DNA from: an uncultured Clostridia bacterium
GTDB lineage: Bacteria > Bacillota > Clostridia > Christensenellales > UBA1242
Direction: 5' to 3'
NCBI GenBank assembly: GCA_947626155.1
Contig: CANQRC010000052.1
Coordinates: forward strand, 1-5,668
Length of the DNA stretch: 5,668 nt
The notes under the pieces are model-generated. The model searched no databases and had not been told where the DNA came from. It worked only from the letters and a program-made list of their open reading frames with translations. The position numbers were made by a program, and so were the translations under genes. Of this stretch, positions 1 through 5,449 are shown piece after piece. Within the stretch, counting starts at the first letter, position 1. Each line of letters starts with the position of its first letter.

Positions 1-296
1 GCAACAAGTTTTCCGCGGCTGAAAAGATAAGCAATGTCAAGTTCGCTGAAAATAGGAATTTTTCTTTGCTCAAAATTTTCCAAAAGCGCATTCCCTTGGC
101 ACTTTATACCCGGGCTGACCACAACAAAATCATAGTCCTGTTTTTCTGGCTCTCTTTCAAAGCCAACGTACTCACGCGTGGCAATGTTGTCGTCATAAAA
201 ACTTATGTGCGCCTTGTGCTTTTTCAAAAGATTTATCACGGCTCGTCCACTGTCGCCAAGCCCATACACCAAAACATTTTTGTTCTTTACTCTCAT
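1..296 (-). CDS. murD: UDP-N-acetylmuramoyl-L-alanine--D-glutamate ligase MurD, N-terminal part
   Basis: This is the first 98 codons of a cytoplasmic Mur ligase that adds D-glutamate to UDP-MurNAc-L-Ala; the rest lies beyond the left edge. The start of the protein, MRVKNKNVLVYGLGDSG, has the Rossmann-like glycine motif (GLGDSG, residues 12-17) of the MurD UDP-binding domain. VVVSPGIK (58-65) and IFSELDIAY (82-90) match the conserved 'VSPGI' and 'SElEl' blocks of MurD. The ATP-binding GTNGKT loop would begin just past the visible end (…RGKLVA). The ATG at 296 is 15 nt downstream of the mraY stop, and two AAGGG stretches in that gap can serve as ribosome binding site, so it is probably translated from the same mRNA as mraY. 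It is truncated by the window, not visibly broken. Confidence rests on the motif set plus context. Confidence 0.93.
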   Translation of the reverse strand, partial: MRVKNKNVLVYGLGDSGRAVINLLKKHKAHISFYDDNIATREYVGFEREPEKQDYDFVVVSPGIKCQGNALLENFEQRKIPIFSELDIAYLFSRGKLV

Positions 297-311
297 TTCC
301 CTTGCCCTTGG

Positions 312-1277
312 CTAAATTCCAACGGCAAGAACTCCTGCAAGAACACCAATGCAAACTGCCGCGGTCACTACTATATATACTACGACAATTCTGTTTTCAT
401 GCACTCCTTTTTTCTCGAAATGGTGGTGAAGCGGCGCCATCAAAAACACCCTTCTCTTTGTCCGTTTATAATGCAAAACTTGAATGATGTCAGAAAGCGC
501 CGAAAGCACAAACATGATGCCCATGATTGGCAAAAGAAGTTCGAGGCCGGACAAAACTGCGGTTATTCCAATAAAGCCGCCAAGCGCAAGCGAGCCTGTG
601 TCGCCCATAAAAATTTTGGCAGGAAAACAGTTGAAAAGCAAAAAGCCCAAAAGCGCGCCGCTCATTCCAAAGCAGAGCAGCGCCAAATTTTGAAACTCCG
701 CCGTGCCAAAGCAAGAGAGAATGACGCCAAAAACCAAACAATAAACAAAGCAAACGCCGCCCGCAAGCCCGTCAAGGCCGTCGGTGAGGTTCACGCTGTT
801 CACCGTTGCCACCATCACCAAAATTATCAGCGGAATTATCAGCCAGCCCACATCAAATTCAAAAGAGAAAAATCTCAGGCTCGTGTAGCCAGACATATAA
901 CAAAACGCCGCAATCACAAGCGCAATTCCAACTTGTCCAACAATTTTTTGATAGGGTTTAAGCCCCTCGTTGTGGTGATTGTAAATTTTCAAAAAGTCGT
1001 CCAAAAATCCAAGCAAGGCATAGCAAAATGTCACCGCCAGCGCAAACCACGCCAAAAAAGTGTTGTATTTAAGCATAAAACACGCGGAAAAAAGCGTTGT
1101 TATCAAAAAAATCAGCCCGCCCATGGTTGGCGTTCCCTCTTTTGACTTGTGCTTGTCCACATATTGAAGAATGCTTTGCGAGGCTTTAAGTCTTTTGCAA
1201 AGCGTAAGCACAACGGGTGCAATTAGCGTCGCAAAACAAAGGCAAAAAAGCCCACAAATCAAAAATCTTATTGTCAT
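312..1277 (-). CDS. mraY: Phospho-N-acetylmuramoyl-pentapeptide transferase MraY (lipid I synthase)
   Basis: This integral membrane enzyme transfers phospho-MurNAc-pentapeptide from UDP to undecaprenyl phosphate, forming lipid I on the cytoplasmic face of the membrane. The 321-residue length matches Gram-positive MraY, which lacks the longer N-terminus of the ~360-aa E. coli enzyme. All family signatures are visible: KEGTPTMGG (46-54), the LGFLDD pair with Asp93/Asp94, NSVNLTDGLDG (160-170), FMGDTGS with Asp226 (223-229), and the triple histidine in APLHHHFEKKG (281-291). Many hydrophobic stretches are present, consistent with about ten membrane helices. The ATG at 1277 overlaps the murE TGA stop as ATGA, and AAAGGAG lies 5 nt upstream, so the start is firm and translation is coupled to murE. 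The stop is TAG. No active-site residue appears to be missing. Confidence 0.98.
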   Translation of the reverse strand: MTIRFLICGLFCLCFATLIAPVVLTLCKRLKASQSILQYVDKHKSKEGTPTMGGLIFLITTLFSACFMLKYNTFLAWFALAVTFCYALLGFLDDFLKIYNHHNEGLKPYQKIVGQVGIALVIAAFCYMSGYTSLRFFSFEFDVGWLIIPLIILVMVATVNSVNLTDGLDGLAGGVCFVYCLVFGVILSCFGTAEFQNLALLCFGMSGALLGFLLFNCFPAKIFMGDTGSLALGGFIGITAVLSGLELLLPIMGIMFVLSALSDIIQVLHYKRTKRRVFLMAPLHHHFEKKGVHENRIVVVYIVVTAAVCIGVLAGVLAVGI

Positions 1278-2710
1278 GACAACTCCTTTTGACCTCTTGC
1301 CGAATTGATGTAAGAATAAATCACGTCAAAATCATTATATGGAACTTTCACGCCTTTTATTTCCTGATATTTCTCCGCGCCCTTGCCGGCAATCACAATT
1401 ATGTCGCCGCTGCGCGCCAAATTTATCGTCTTAATTATTGCCGTCTTTCGGTCAGGTTCAACAAAGTGGAAACGCTTCATTCCGCCCTCAATCTCTTTTA
1501 TTATGTCCATTTCCTCCTCAAAACGCGGATTGTCGTCGGTCAGGCAGACAAAATCGGCATTGTCCTCGGCAATTTTTCCCATTTTTGCGCGCTTGTCGCG
1601 GTCTCTGTTTCCGCCGCAGCCAAACACCACAAAAACCTTTTTGTCGGTGAGCGCACGCGCCGTTGTAAGCACATTCATAAGCCCGTCTGGCGAATGTGCA
1701 TAGTCCACAACAACAAATTTTCCTTCCACATTAAACACATTAAATCTGCCCTCAACCGGGTTGATGAAATTCAGCCCAAGCGCAAGGCTTTTGCTATCCA
1801 GCCCCAGCACCTTGCACACAGAAAGCGCGGCTAGTGAGTTGTAAACATTATATTTTCCAATTAAATTTGTCTTGATATCAATCACGTCGTCGCACACATT
1901 TGCCACAAAGCGCGTTCCGGTCATGGCGCAAAAAATATCTATTGCAAAAGTGTCGCATGGCGTGTAAATTCCATAAGTTTGATAAGGCACTTTGCAGTGC
2001 GGCAGAAAATTGGAGATGCAGTTGTCGTCGGCACAAACAATTGCCCTCTTCATGTGCTTAGGCGTGAAAAAAGAAAGTTTTGTGCTTGCATAAGCGTCAA
2101 AAGTCTTGAAATAGTCCAGATGGTCCTGCGTTATGTTTGTCAAAACCCCAACATCAAACAAAATGCCGTCAATTCGCTTTTGGTCAATTGCGTGGGCGGA
2201 GACCTCCATGACAACATATTCCACGCCCGCATCCAGCATATCCCTAAAAGTCTTGTGCAAGAAGTCGGCATCCGGCGTTGTGAGTGGGCAGTCATAAGTT
2301 TTCCCGCCATAAACCACTCCGCTTGTGCCAATAATCCCCACTTTTTTGCCGTTTCGTTTCAGCATTTCTCCAATGACATAAGAAGTGGTCGTTTTGCCAT
2401 TTGTCCCCGTTATGCCAACAATTTTAAGTTGGTCGCACGCACGCCCATAAAAGTTTGCACACGCCCTGGCAAAGTCGCCGCGCGCATCCTTTGTTTTAAC
2501 AACCTTTTCATTCCCCAAGTCAAAGTAAGAAAAACAGACCTCGGCGCCGTTTTTTATGGCAATTTCACACCTTTCAAGCGCAGTTTTCTTGTCAGTGGAA
2601 AAGCAAAAATAGGCGTCGCCCGCCGCGGCCTTTTCGCACTCTCTACACACATTTGAAATCTCTACATCCTCAAATTTTTTCACGCCCAAAACAAGTTCTT
2701 TTAAATGCAT
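1274..2710 (-). CDS. murE: UDP-MurNAc-L-Ala-D-Glu: meso-diaminopimelate ligase MurE
   Basis: This cytoplasmic ATP-dependent ligase adds the third residue of the peptidoglycan stem peptide. Counting from the chosen ATG, the protein has 478 residues: an N-terminal UMAG-binding domain (about 1-95), the P-loop GITGTNGKTTTS (99-110), TTPD (144-147), MEVSAHAID (168-176), TNITQDHLDYF (191-201), the Lys211 in STKLSFF that is carbamylated in this family, KYNVYNSLAA (286-295), VDYAHSPDG (335-343), GCGGNRDRDKR (364-374), and a C-terminal substrate domain. DNPR (393-396) is the known signature for meso-diaminopimelate rather than L-lysine. The usual GKGHE reads GKGAE (442-446), keeping the Glu that binds the diamino acid. 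An in-frame TTG at 2722 overlaps GGAGG, and that GGAGG sits 5 nt before the ATG at 2710, so the ATG is the better start. It overlaps mraY by 4 nt. Confidence 0.97.
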   Translation of the reverse strand: MHLKELVLGVKKFEDVEISNVCRECEKAAAGDAYFCFSTDKKTALERCEIAIKNGAEVCFSYFDLGNEKVVKTKDARGDFARACANFYGRACDQLKIVGITGTNGKTTTSYVIGEMLKRNGKKVGIIGTSGVVYGGKTYDCPLTTPDADFLHKTFRDMLDAGVEYVVMEVSAHAIDQKRIDGILFDVGVLTNITQDHLDYFKTFDAYASTKLSFFTPKHMKRAIVCADDNCISNFLPHCKVPYQTYGIYTPCDTFAIDIFCAMTGTRFVANVCDDVIDIKTNLIGKYNVYNSLAALSVCKVLGLDSKSLALGLNFINPVEGRFNVFNVEGKFVVVDYAHSPDGLMNVLTTARALTDKKVFVVFGCGGNRDRDKRAKMGKIAEDNADFVCLTDDNPRFEEEMDIIKEIEGGMKRFHFVEPDRKTAIIKTINLARSGDIIVIAGKGAEKYQEIKGVKVPYNDFDVIYSYINSARGQKELS

Positions 2711-2722
2711 AACGCCCTCCAA

Positions 2723-2745
2723 ATTAAAATATGAAGTATTTTAAT
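2723..2745 (-). repeat. AT-only inverted repeat just upstream of the murE ribosome binding site
   Basis: The plus-strand arms ATTAAAATA (2723-2731) and TATTTTAAT (2737-2745) are perfect reverse complements around a 5-nt loop. The hairpin directly precedes the murE Shine-Dalgarno on the minus-strand transcript. It consists only of A-T pairs and no run of T follows, so it is a poor terminator. It might mark a processing or translation-control point, or simply reflect AT-rich spacer. The pairing is seen directly; any function is a guess. Confidence 0.5.
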
Positions 2746-2791
2746 ATGTAGCAGCCCAATTTGAACCGCAGCGACAATATAAGTGAAAATC

Positions 2792-2808
2792 TGACAAAAA
2801 TTTTGTCA
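2792..2808. repeat. 17-nt palindrome overlapping the ddl stop codon
   Basis: TGACAAAA (2792-2799) and TTTTGTCA (2801-2808) are perfect complements separated by one base; the minus-strand copy of the right arm includes the ddl TGA stop. As an RNA the loop must open to at least three bases, leaving about 7 weak pairs with no following T-run, so it is not a convincing terminator. The symmetry would also suit a dimeric DNA-binding protein. Nothing else in the 95-nt ddl-murE gap is a strong promoter; the best match, TTCAAA with TAAAAT 16 nt downstream on the minus strand, is weak. Confidence 0.35.
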
Positions 2809-3909
2809 CTTTTTCACGCTCTCAGAAAAGTCCTGAAACACCCTTATTGCGTCGCTGTCAAAGGTGGTGATGAGGTTTTCTTTTTCCTCCATTTCGTCTT
2901 CGCTTTGGGTGAGAATTGCGTCCAAAATCTCAGGGAATTTTATCTCTTTAAAGAGGTAAAACGCCAGTGAGCCCGGAATTGTGTTCACTTCGTTCACAAA
3001 CAGTGTTTTTGCCGCCTCGTCATACAAAAAGTCCACCCTCACAACGCCTTTGCAGTCCAAGATTTTGTAAACCTGCTCGGTGAGCGCCTTAACTTTTCTG
3101 GCAAGTGCGCGCTCAACCTCTTTGTTTGCGCCGCCGCGCTGAATATATTTGTTTTCAAAAGTGAAAATCTCGTCTTTTTTTGTCACCTCCACGGCGGAAG
3201 AGACAAAATATTCTTTATGGAAGCGAAAGCACGCACAATTAAACTCCCTCAAATTTTCAACCAATTTTTCAACCAAAACTTTGGTGTCAAAGGAGAACGC
3301 AAGTTCAACCGCGTCATCAAATTCACCCTCGTCGTGACAAACCGAAATTCCAATGCTGCTGCCAAGGTTTGCCGGCTTGACAATAAGTGGAAATTTTATG
3401 TGTTTCAGCACCCTCGCGCGGTCATATGAACACTTGTTAAAATAAACATATTCTGGCGTTTGAATGTTGTTTGCCTTCAAAATGTCTTTCATGACCACTT
3501 TGTCCATGCAGACGGCGGCGGACATCACCCCTGAGGCGGAACAAGGCACTTCGCACGCCTCAAAAATTCCCGAAAGGCAGCCGTCCTCGCCCACTCGCCC
3601 GTGGCAACAGTTCAGCACCACACCAACATCGCAGAAATGGACAAATTTGTTTTTCTTTTTGGCAAGCAAAATTTTCTCACCCAAAAGAAAGGTCACCTGT
3701 TTTGCGCCCTTAACATATTTTCTAAAATTTTGATAAATACTGAGGTCCGACAAGTTGTCGCCAACCCACCAAATGCCGTTTTTGTCTATGTAAACCAAGA
3801 TTGGCTCATAATTTTTAGGCAAAAACCTCACCGCCTGCAGTGCGGTTATCACCGAAATGTCATGCTCCACGCTCTTTCCGCCATAAACAACCAAACACTT
3901 TTTTCTCAT
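2806..3909 (-). CDS. ddl: D-alanine--D-alanine ligase
   Basis: This ATP-grasp enzyme of the cytoplasm joins two D-alanines to form the dipeptide that MurF attaches to the peptidoglycan precursor. The 367 residues fit the family. Visible motifs are GGKSVEHDISV (10-20) with the Glu15 that holds the first D-Ala, HGRVGEDG (103-110), MDK (135-137), VKPANLGSSIGISV (177-190), ENKYIQRGG (252-260), VRVDF (290-294) and NEVNTIPGS (306-314) with magnesium ligands. Tyr255 in NKY corresponds to the tyrosine of D-Ala-D-Ala enzymes, replaced in D-Ala-D-lactate ligases, which favours the ordinary dipeptide product. VPCSASG (121-127) replaces the common PYTGSG form, and an acidic tail of about 30 residues follows the last core motif. 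The ATG at 3909 has AGGAG 5 nt upstream. Next on the transcript comes murE after 95 nt. Confidence 0.96.
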   Translation of the reverse strand: MRKKCLVVYGGKSVEHDISVITALQAVRFLPKNYEPILVYIDKNGIWWVGDNLSDLSIYQNFRKYVKGAKQVTFLLGEKILLAKKKNKFVHFCDVGVVLNCCHGRVGEDGCLSGIFEACEVPCSASGVMSAAVCMDKVVMKDILKANNIQTPEYVYFNKCSYDRARVLKHIKFPLIVKPANLGSSIGISVCHDEGEFDDAVELAFSFDTKVLVEKLVENLREFNCACFRFHKEYFVSSAVEVTKKDEIFTFENKYIQRGGANKEVERALARKVKALTEQVYKILDCKGVVRVDFLYDEAAKTLFVNEVNTIPGSLAFYLFKEIKFPEILDAILTQSEDEMEEKENLITTFDSDAIRVFQDFSESVKK

Positions 3910-3951
3910 ACAAACTCCTAAGAGAATATATGATTTTTTGTGCCTTATGGT

Positions 3952-3983
3952 GTTACTTTTCTTTTGGAGAAAAGAAAAGTAAC
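3952..3983. repeat. Perfect 14-bp inverted repeat with 4-nt loop upstream of ddl
   Basis: The arms GTTACTTTTCTTTT (3952-3965) and AAAAGAAAAGTAAC (3970-3983) are exact reverse complements around GGAG. It lies about 43 nt upstream of the ddl start codon. Similar purine/pyrimidine palindromes ending in GTTAC/GTAAC are, as far as I recall, dispersed intergenic elements in many bacterial genomes, so this is most likely a non-coding repeat rather than a ddl-specific site. It could still form a stable hairpin in the ddl leader if transcription starts upstream of it. No long T-run follows on either strand. Confidence 0.75.
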
Positions 3984-4029
3984 CAAAAGAAAATCAAATA
4001 ATTTTCTTCTTTTACCCCGCTCGCTCTGC

Positions 4030-4202
4030 TATCATTCTGCTCTCCGCTGTCATTCTGCATTGCGAAGCAATCTCGCTGACGGGCTTACGGGCGTCGGCGC
4101 TACAGAGCGCAGCGCAGTGAAGAATCTCAACCTCTTTGCAGTCATTCTGTCCTTTGCTGTCATTCTGAGCGGAACGAAGTGAAGTGAAGTGAAGAATCTC
4201 AA
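4030..4202. repeat. Cluster of degenerate GTCATTCTG…GAAGAATCTC dispersed repeats
   Basis: Within about 170 nt the core TCATTCTG occurs four times (from 4032, 4050, 4142 and 4160) and GAAGAATCTC twice (from 4119 and 4191), with a related form GCGAAGCAATCTC at 4062-4074. The last copy is the most complete: GTCATTCTGAGCGGAACG (4159-4176) followed by three GAAGT units (4176-4190) and then GAAGAATCTC. ATTCT and AGAAT are complementary, so the copies can fold. ATTGC-GAA-GCAAT (4059-4071) is another small hairpin. This pattern matches widespread non-coding repeats in bacterial intergenic regions. Open frames crossing it only translate the repeat and are not accepted as genes. Together with the palindrome at 3952-3983 it accounts for most of the gene-free stretch 3910-4261. 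Confidence 0.75.
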
Positions 4203-4216
4203 ACCTATTATACAAC

Positions 4217-4250
4217 AAAAAAAGACAGGCGTAGTCGGCCTGCCTTTTTT
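4217..4250 (-). terminator. Rho-independent terminator of the lipoprotein gene (bidirectional form)
   Basis: CAGGC (4226-4230) pairs with GCCTG (4238-4242) around a 7-nt loop. The stem is extended past one A-C mismatch by G4224-C4244 and A-T pairs. On the minus strand it is followed by seven T (complement of 4217-4223), and the plus strand has six T at 4245-4250, so it can act both ways. It starts about 12 nt after the TAG-region stop of the 113-aa lipoprotein gene and separates that gene from the ddl-mur set. Confidence 0.85.
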
Positions 4251-4261
4251 GTTTTATTCTT

Positions 4262-4603
4262 TTAGTCACCAAAACATTTGTCACATTTTGTTGTGTAGGT
4301 TTTTGGTTCATAACTTGTTGCTTGAGCGTTGCCACCAATGATATCTTCATGGCCATCAACACAATTTATGTCATAACCAAAACCAAAACCCTTTTTCATT
4401 CCTCCATATGCATAAACATCACCTTTGTGCAAAGTTCCATCACCATCGACAATATAGCAATTCTCCGCAACACAGTATCGGTAAACTGGAGAATCATCGT
4501 TTACAGTTCCTTCATCTGTTGCACAACCAGCAAGCCCCATTGTTGCCCAAAAACCAATGCCAGCGAGCGCACAAGCCATTAAATTTTTACCTATTTTTTT
4601 CAT
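4262..4603 (-). CDS. Small cysteine-rich predicted lipoprotein of unknown function
   Basis: The 113-residue product begins with a classical lipoprotein signal peptide: basic MKKIGKN, a hydrophobic core, and the lipobox LAGC with Cys27 as the lipidated residue. It is therefore predicted to be anchored to the outer face of the cytoplasmic membrane. The mature part is about 87 residues and has five further cysteines (44, 49, 81, 107, 110), including a C-terminal CDKC pair and a CVAENC spacing; a glycine/aromatic stretch GGMKKGFGFGYD lies at 67-78. Paired cysteines suggest disulfides or metal binding, but I do not recognise a family. The ATG at 4603 has AAAGGAG 8 nt upstream. It is a single-gene unit: a near-consensus promoter precedes it and a terminator follows 12 nt after its stop. 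Gene reality is well supported; function is unknown. Confidence 0.85.
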   Translation of the reverse strand: MKKIGKNLMACALAGIGFWATMGLAGCATDEGTVNDDSPVYRYCVAENCYIVDGDGTLHKGDVYAYGGMKKGFGFGYDINCVDGHEDIIGGNAQATSYEPKTYTTKCDKCFGD

Positions 4604-4627
4604 ATTCTTATCTCCTTTTATGCAAAT

Positions 4628-4656
4628 ATTTTACCACAAAACAACTTCCTTGTCAA
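4628..4656 (-). promoter_or_regulatory. Sigma-A type promoter of the lipoprotein gene
   Basis: On the minus strand a perfect -35 TTGACA (complement of 4651-4656) and a -10 TAAAAT (complement of 4628-4633) are separated by exactly 17 nt. The predicted start of transcription is near 4621, giving a very short leader in which AAAGGAG (4612-4618) is almost at the 5' end. No operator or riboswitch fits in so short a leader. The match suggests fairly strong constitutive transcription unless a repressor overlaps the site. Confidence 0.85.
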
Positions 4657-4730
4657 TACCCAATTTTGATCTTTAGAGAGTTTTTATTGGATGGAACATT
4701 TGTCTTTCCAAAAGGTGTGACGAAAATTGG

Positions 4731-4758
4731 AAACGTCATGATTACATGGCGTTTTTTT
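4731..4758 (+). terminator. Candidate plus-strand Rho-independent terminator in a gene-free gap
   Basis: AAACGTCATG (4731-4740) pairs with CATGGCGTTT (4745-4754) around ATTA, with one U-G wobble on the plus-strand RNA, and T4752-4758 gives a T-run. On the minus strand the wobble becomes an A-C mismatch and no T-run follows, so the plus orientation is favoured. No plus-strand gene or clear promoter was found upstream. It may be a remnant, a back-stop for antisense transcription, or part of an inserted element. CGTTTTTTT (4750-4758) also pairs with AAAAAAACG (4762-4770), an alternative hairpin. Confidence 0.45.
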
Positions 4759-4804
4759 ATAAAAAAAACGACACCACTTCTCCACACCCCAAAAGACATG
4801 ACAT

Positions 4805-4833
4805 AAAAAAAGACTGAAATCAATCAGTCTTTT
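4805..4833 (-). terminator. Rho-independent terminator of the repeat-protein gene
   Basis: AGACTGA (4811-4817) and TCAGTCT (4824-4830) are perfect complements around a 6-nt loop, extended by A-T pairs outside. On the minus strand the stem is followed by seven T (complement of 4805-4811, partly within the stem). It begins 3 nt after the TAA stop of the 184-aa protein, so that gene is a single-gene unit on its 3' side. Confidence 0.88.
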
Positions 4834-4836
4834 CCC

Positions 4837-5391
4837 TTATTCTTTTCCTCCTCCGATTATTTGTGCTTCCACTTCCGCAGCCACCTTCAAGTGAGCCTTA
4901 ACATCTGCTCCTTTGATATCTGCAAAATAACGATTCCACATAATATCTTTGCTTTCAAGCACAACTTGTCCATGTGCCTTGACATCCGCAGTCTGCATAT
5001 CTTTTGCAAAAAAATAATTTGCTTCTGGATCTTTGCTGTCTAGCACAATTTGTTCATGAGCTTTAATATCCGCTCCCCTGACCCAACTTGCAAACCAGCA
5101 ATTCCACTTTGGATCTTTGCTATCAAGCACAACCTGTTCATGTGCTTTAACATCTGCCCCTCTTACCGCCATTGCAAAACAAGTATTTATTCTCAAATCT
5201 TTGCTATCAAGCACAACTTTGGCGTGAGCTTTTTTATCCGAACCTCTGACATATGCTGCATATAAATAACTTGCTTCTGCATCATTGAGTTCCAAAATTA
5301 ACTTTTCTGTATCTTTAACAATTGAACTTTTAGGATTTTTCTTTGCAAGCTCACTTGCTTTTTGAATAAGTTCTCTATATTTTTCTTCCAT
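4837..5391 (-). CDS. Tandem 28-residue repeat protein of unknown function
   Basis: The 184-residue product has no signal peptide or membrane segment, so it is predicted to be cytoplasmic. A helical N-terminus (about 1-32) precedes five tandem units: 33-60, 61-88, 89-116, 117-144 and 145-171 (the last 27 residues long). The shared pattern is LDSKDPxxNxxFAxxVRGADVKAHEQVV; the GAD-K-AH core and SKD are the most conserved, while the aromatic residues near the middle vary. The coding DNA repeats with an exact 84-bp period. The regular, amphipathic units suggest a helical solenoid of the TPR/HEAT kind used for protein binding, but I do not recognise the family. The ATG at 5391 has GGAGG 5 nt upstream; the in-frame TTG at 5403 overlaps that site and is unlikely. 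It has its own promoter and terminator. Confidence 0.87.
   Translation of the reverse strand: MEEKYRELIQKASELAKKNPKSSIVKDTEKLILELNDAEASYLYAAYVRGSDKKAHAKVVLDSKDLRINTCFAMAVRGADVKAHEQVVLDSKDPKWNCWFASWVRGADIKAHEQIVLDSKDPEANYFFAKDMQTADVKAHGQVVLESKDIMWNRYFADIKGADVKAHLKVAAEVEAQIIGGGKE
4879..5295 (-). repeat. Five in-frame ~84-bp tandem repeats within the repeat-protein gene
   Basis: The units in transcript order are 5295-5212, 5211-5128, 5127-5044, 5043-4960 and 4959-4879. The plus-strand marker TCTTTGCT recurs at 4946, 5030, 5114 and 5198, exactly 84 nt apart. Units 2 to 4 remain similar at the DNA level (for example ATCAAGCACAAC recurs), implying fairly recent duplication, whereas unit 1 has diverged and unit 5 lost one codon. 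Confidence 0.9.
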
Positions 5392-5421
5392 AAATTCCTC
5401 CAAAATTTTATTTTCAATATC

Positions 5422-5449
5422 AGTATAACATGGGGGGAGGATTTGTCAA
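5422..5449 (-). promoter_or_regulatory. Sigma-A type promoter of the repeat-protein gene, with extended -10
   Basis: On the minus strand a perfect -35 TTGACA (complement of 5444-5449) lies 16 nt from the -10 TATACT (complement of 5422-5427), which is preceded by TG one base away, making an extended -10. Transcription should begin near 5415, giving a leader of about 25 nt that carries the GGAGG site. The spacer contains a run of six C on the transcribed-sense strand (G5432-5437 on plus). Confidence 0.85.

Noticed and set aside
66..1145. Long plus-strand open frame (359 aa)
   Set aside because: It lies opposite mraY and the murD start, is rich in Lys/Arg/His/Asn with no domain logic, and has no ribosome binding site; it is a shadow of clearly real minus-strand genes.
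1979..2656. Plus-strand open frame of 225 aa opposite murE
   Set aside because: It lies entirely within the murE coding region, whose motifs are unmistakable, and has no plausible start signal or family features.
2710..2722. TTG start for murE at 2722 (and similarly TTG at 5403 for the repeat protein)
   Set aside because: In both cases the TTG overlaps the GGAGG that is correctly spaced for the ATG 12 nt downstream, and no other ribosome binding site lies before the TTG.
2806..3909. D-Ala-D-lactate (vancomycin-resistance type) ligase
   Set aside because: The tyrosine of the NKY motif typical of D-Ala-D-Ala ligases is kept, and there is no vanH or vanX neighbour.
3940..4182. Plus-strand open frame of 80 aa upstream of ddl
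   Set aside because: It only translates the 14-bp palindrome and the dispersed repeats; the VTFLLEKRKVTKRKS-type product is typical of spurious repeat frames.
4012..4362. Minus-strand open frame of 116 aa
   Set aside because: It overlaps the lipoprotein 3' end, runs through a terminator and encodes the dispersed repeats (ILHFTSLRSAQND-like), a known kind of false gene.
4408..4806. Plus-strand open frame of 132 aa
   Set aside because: It crosses the lipoprotein gene, its promoter and the hairpin region, with no ribosome binding site and a His/Gln/Phe-rich composition.
4879..5295. CRISPR-like regular 84-bp repeats
   Set aside because: The periodicity is in-frame within a coding gene, the units are contiguous with no unique spacers, and the protein repeats agree with the DNA repeats.
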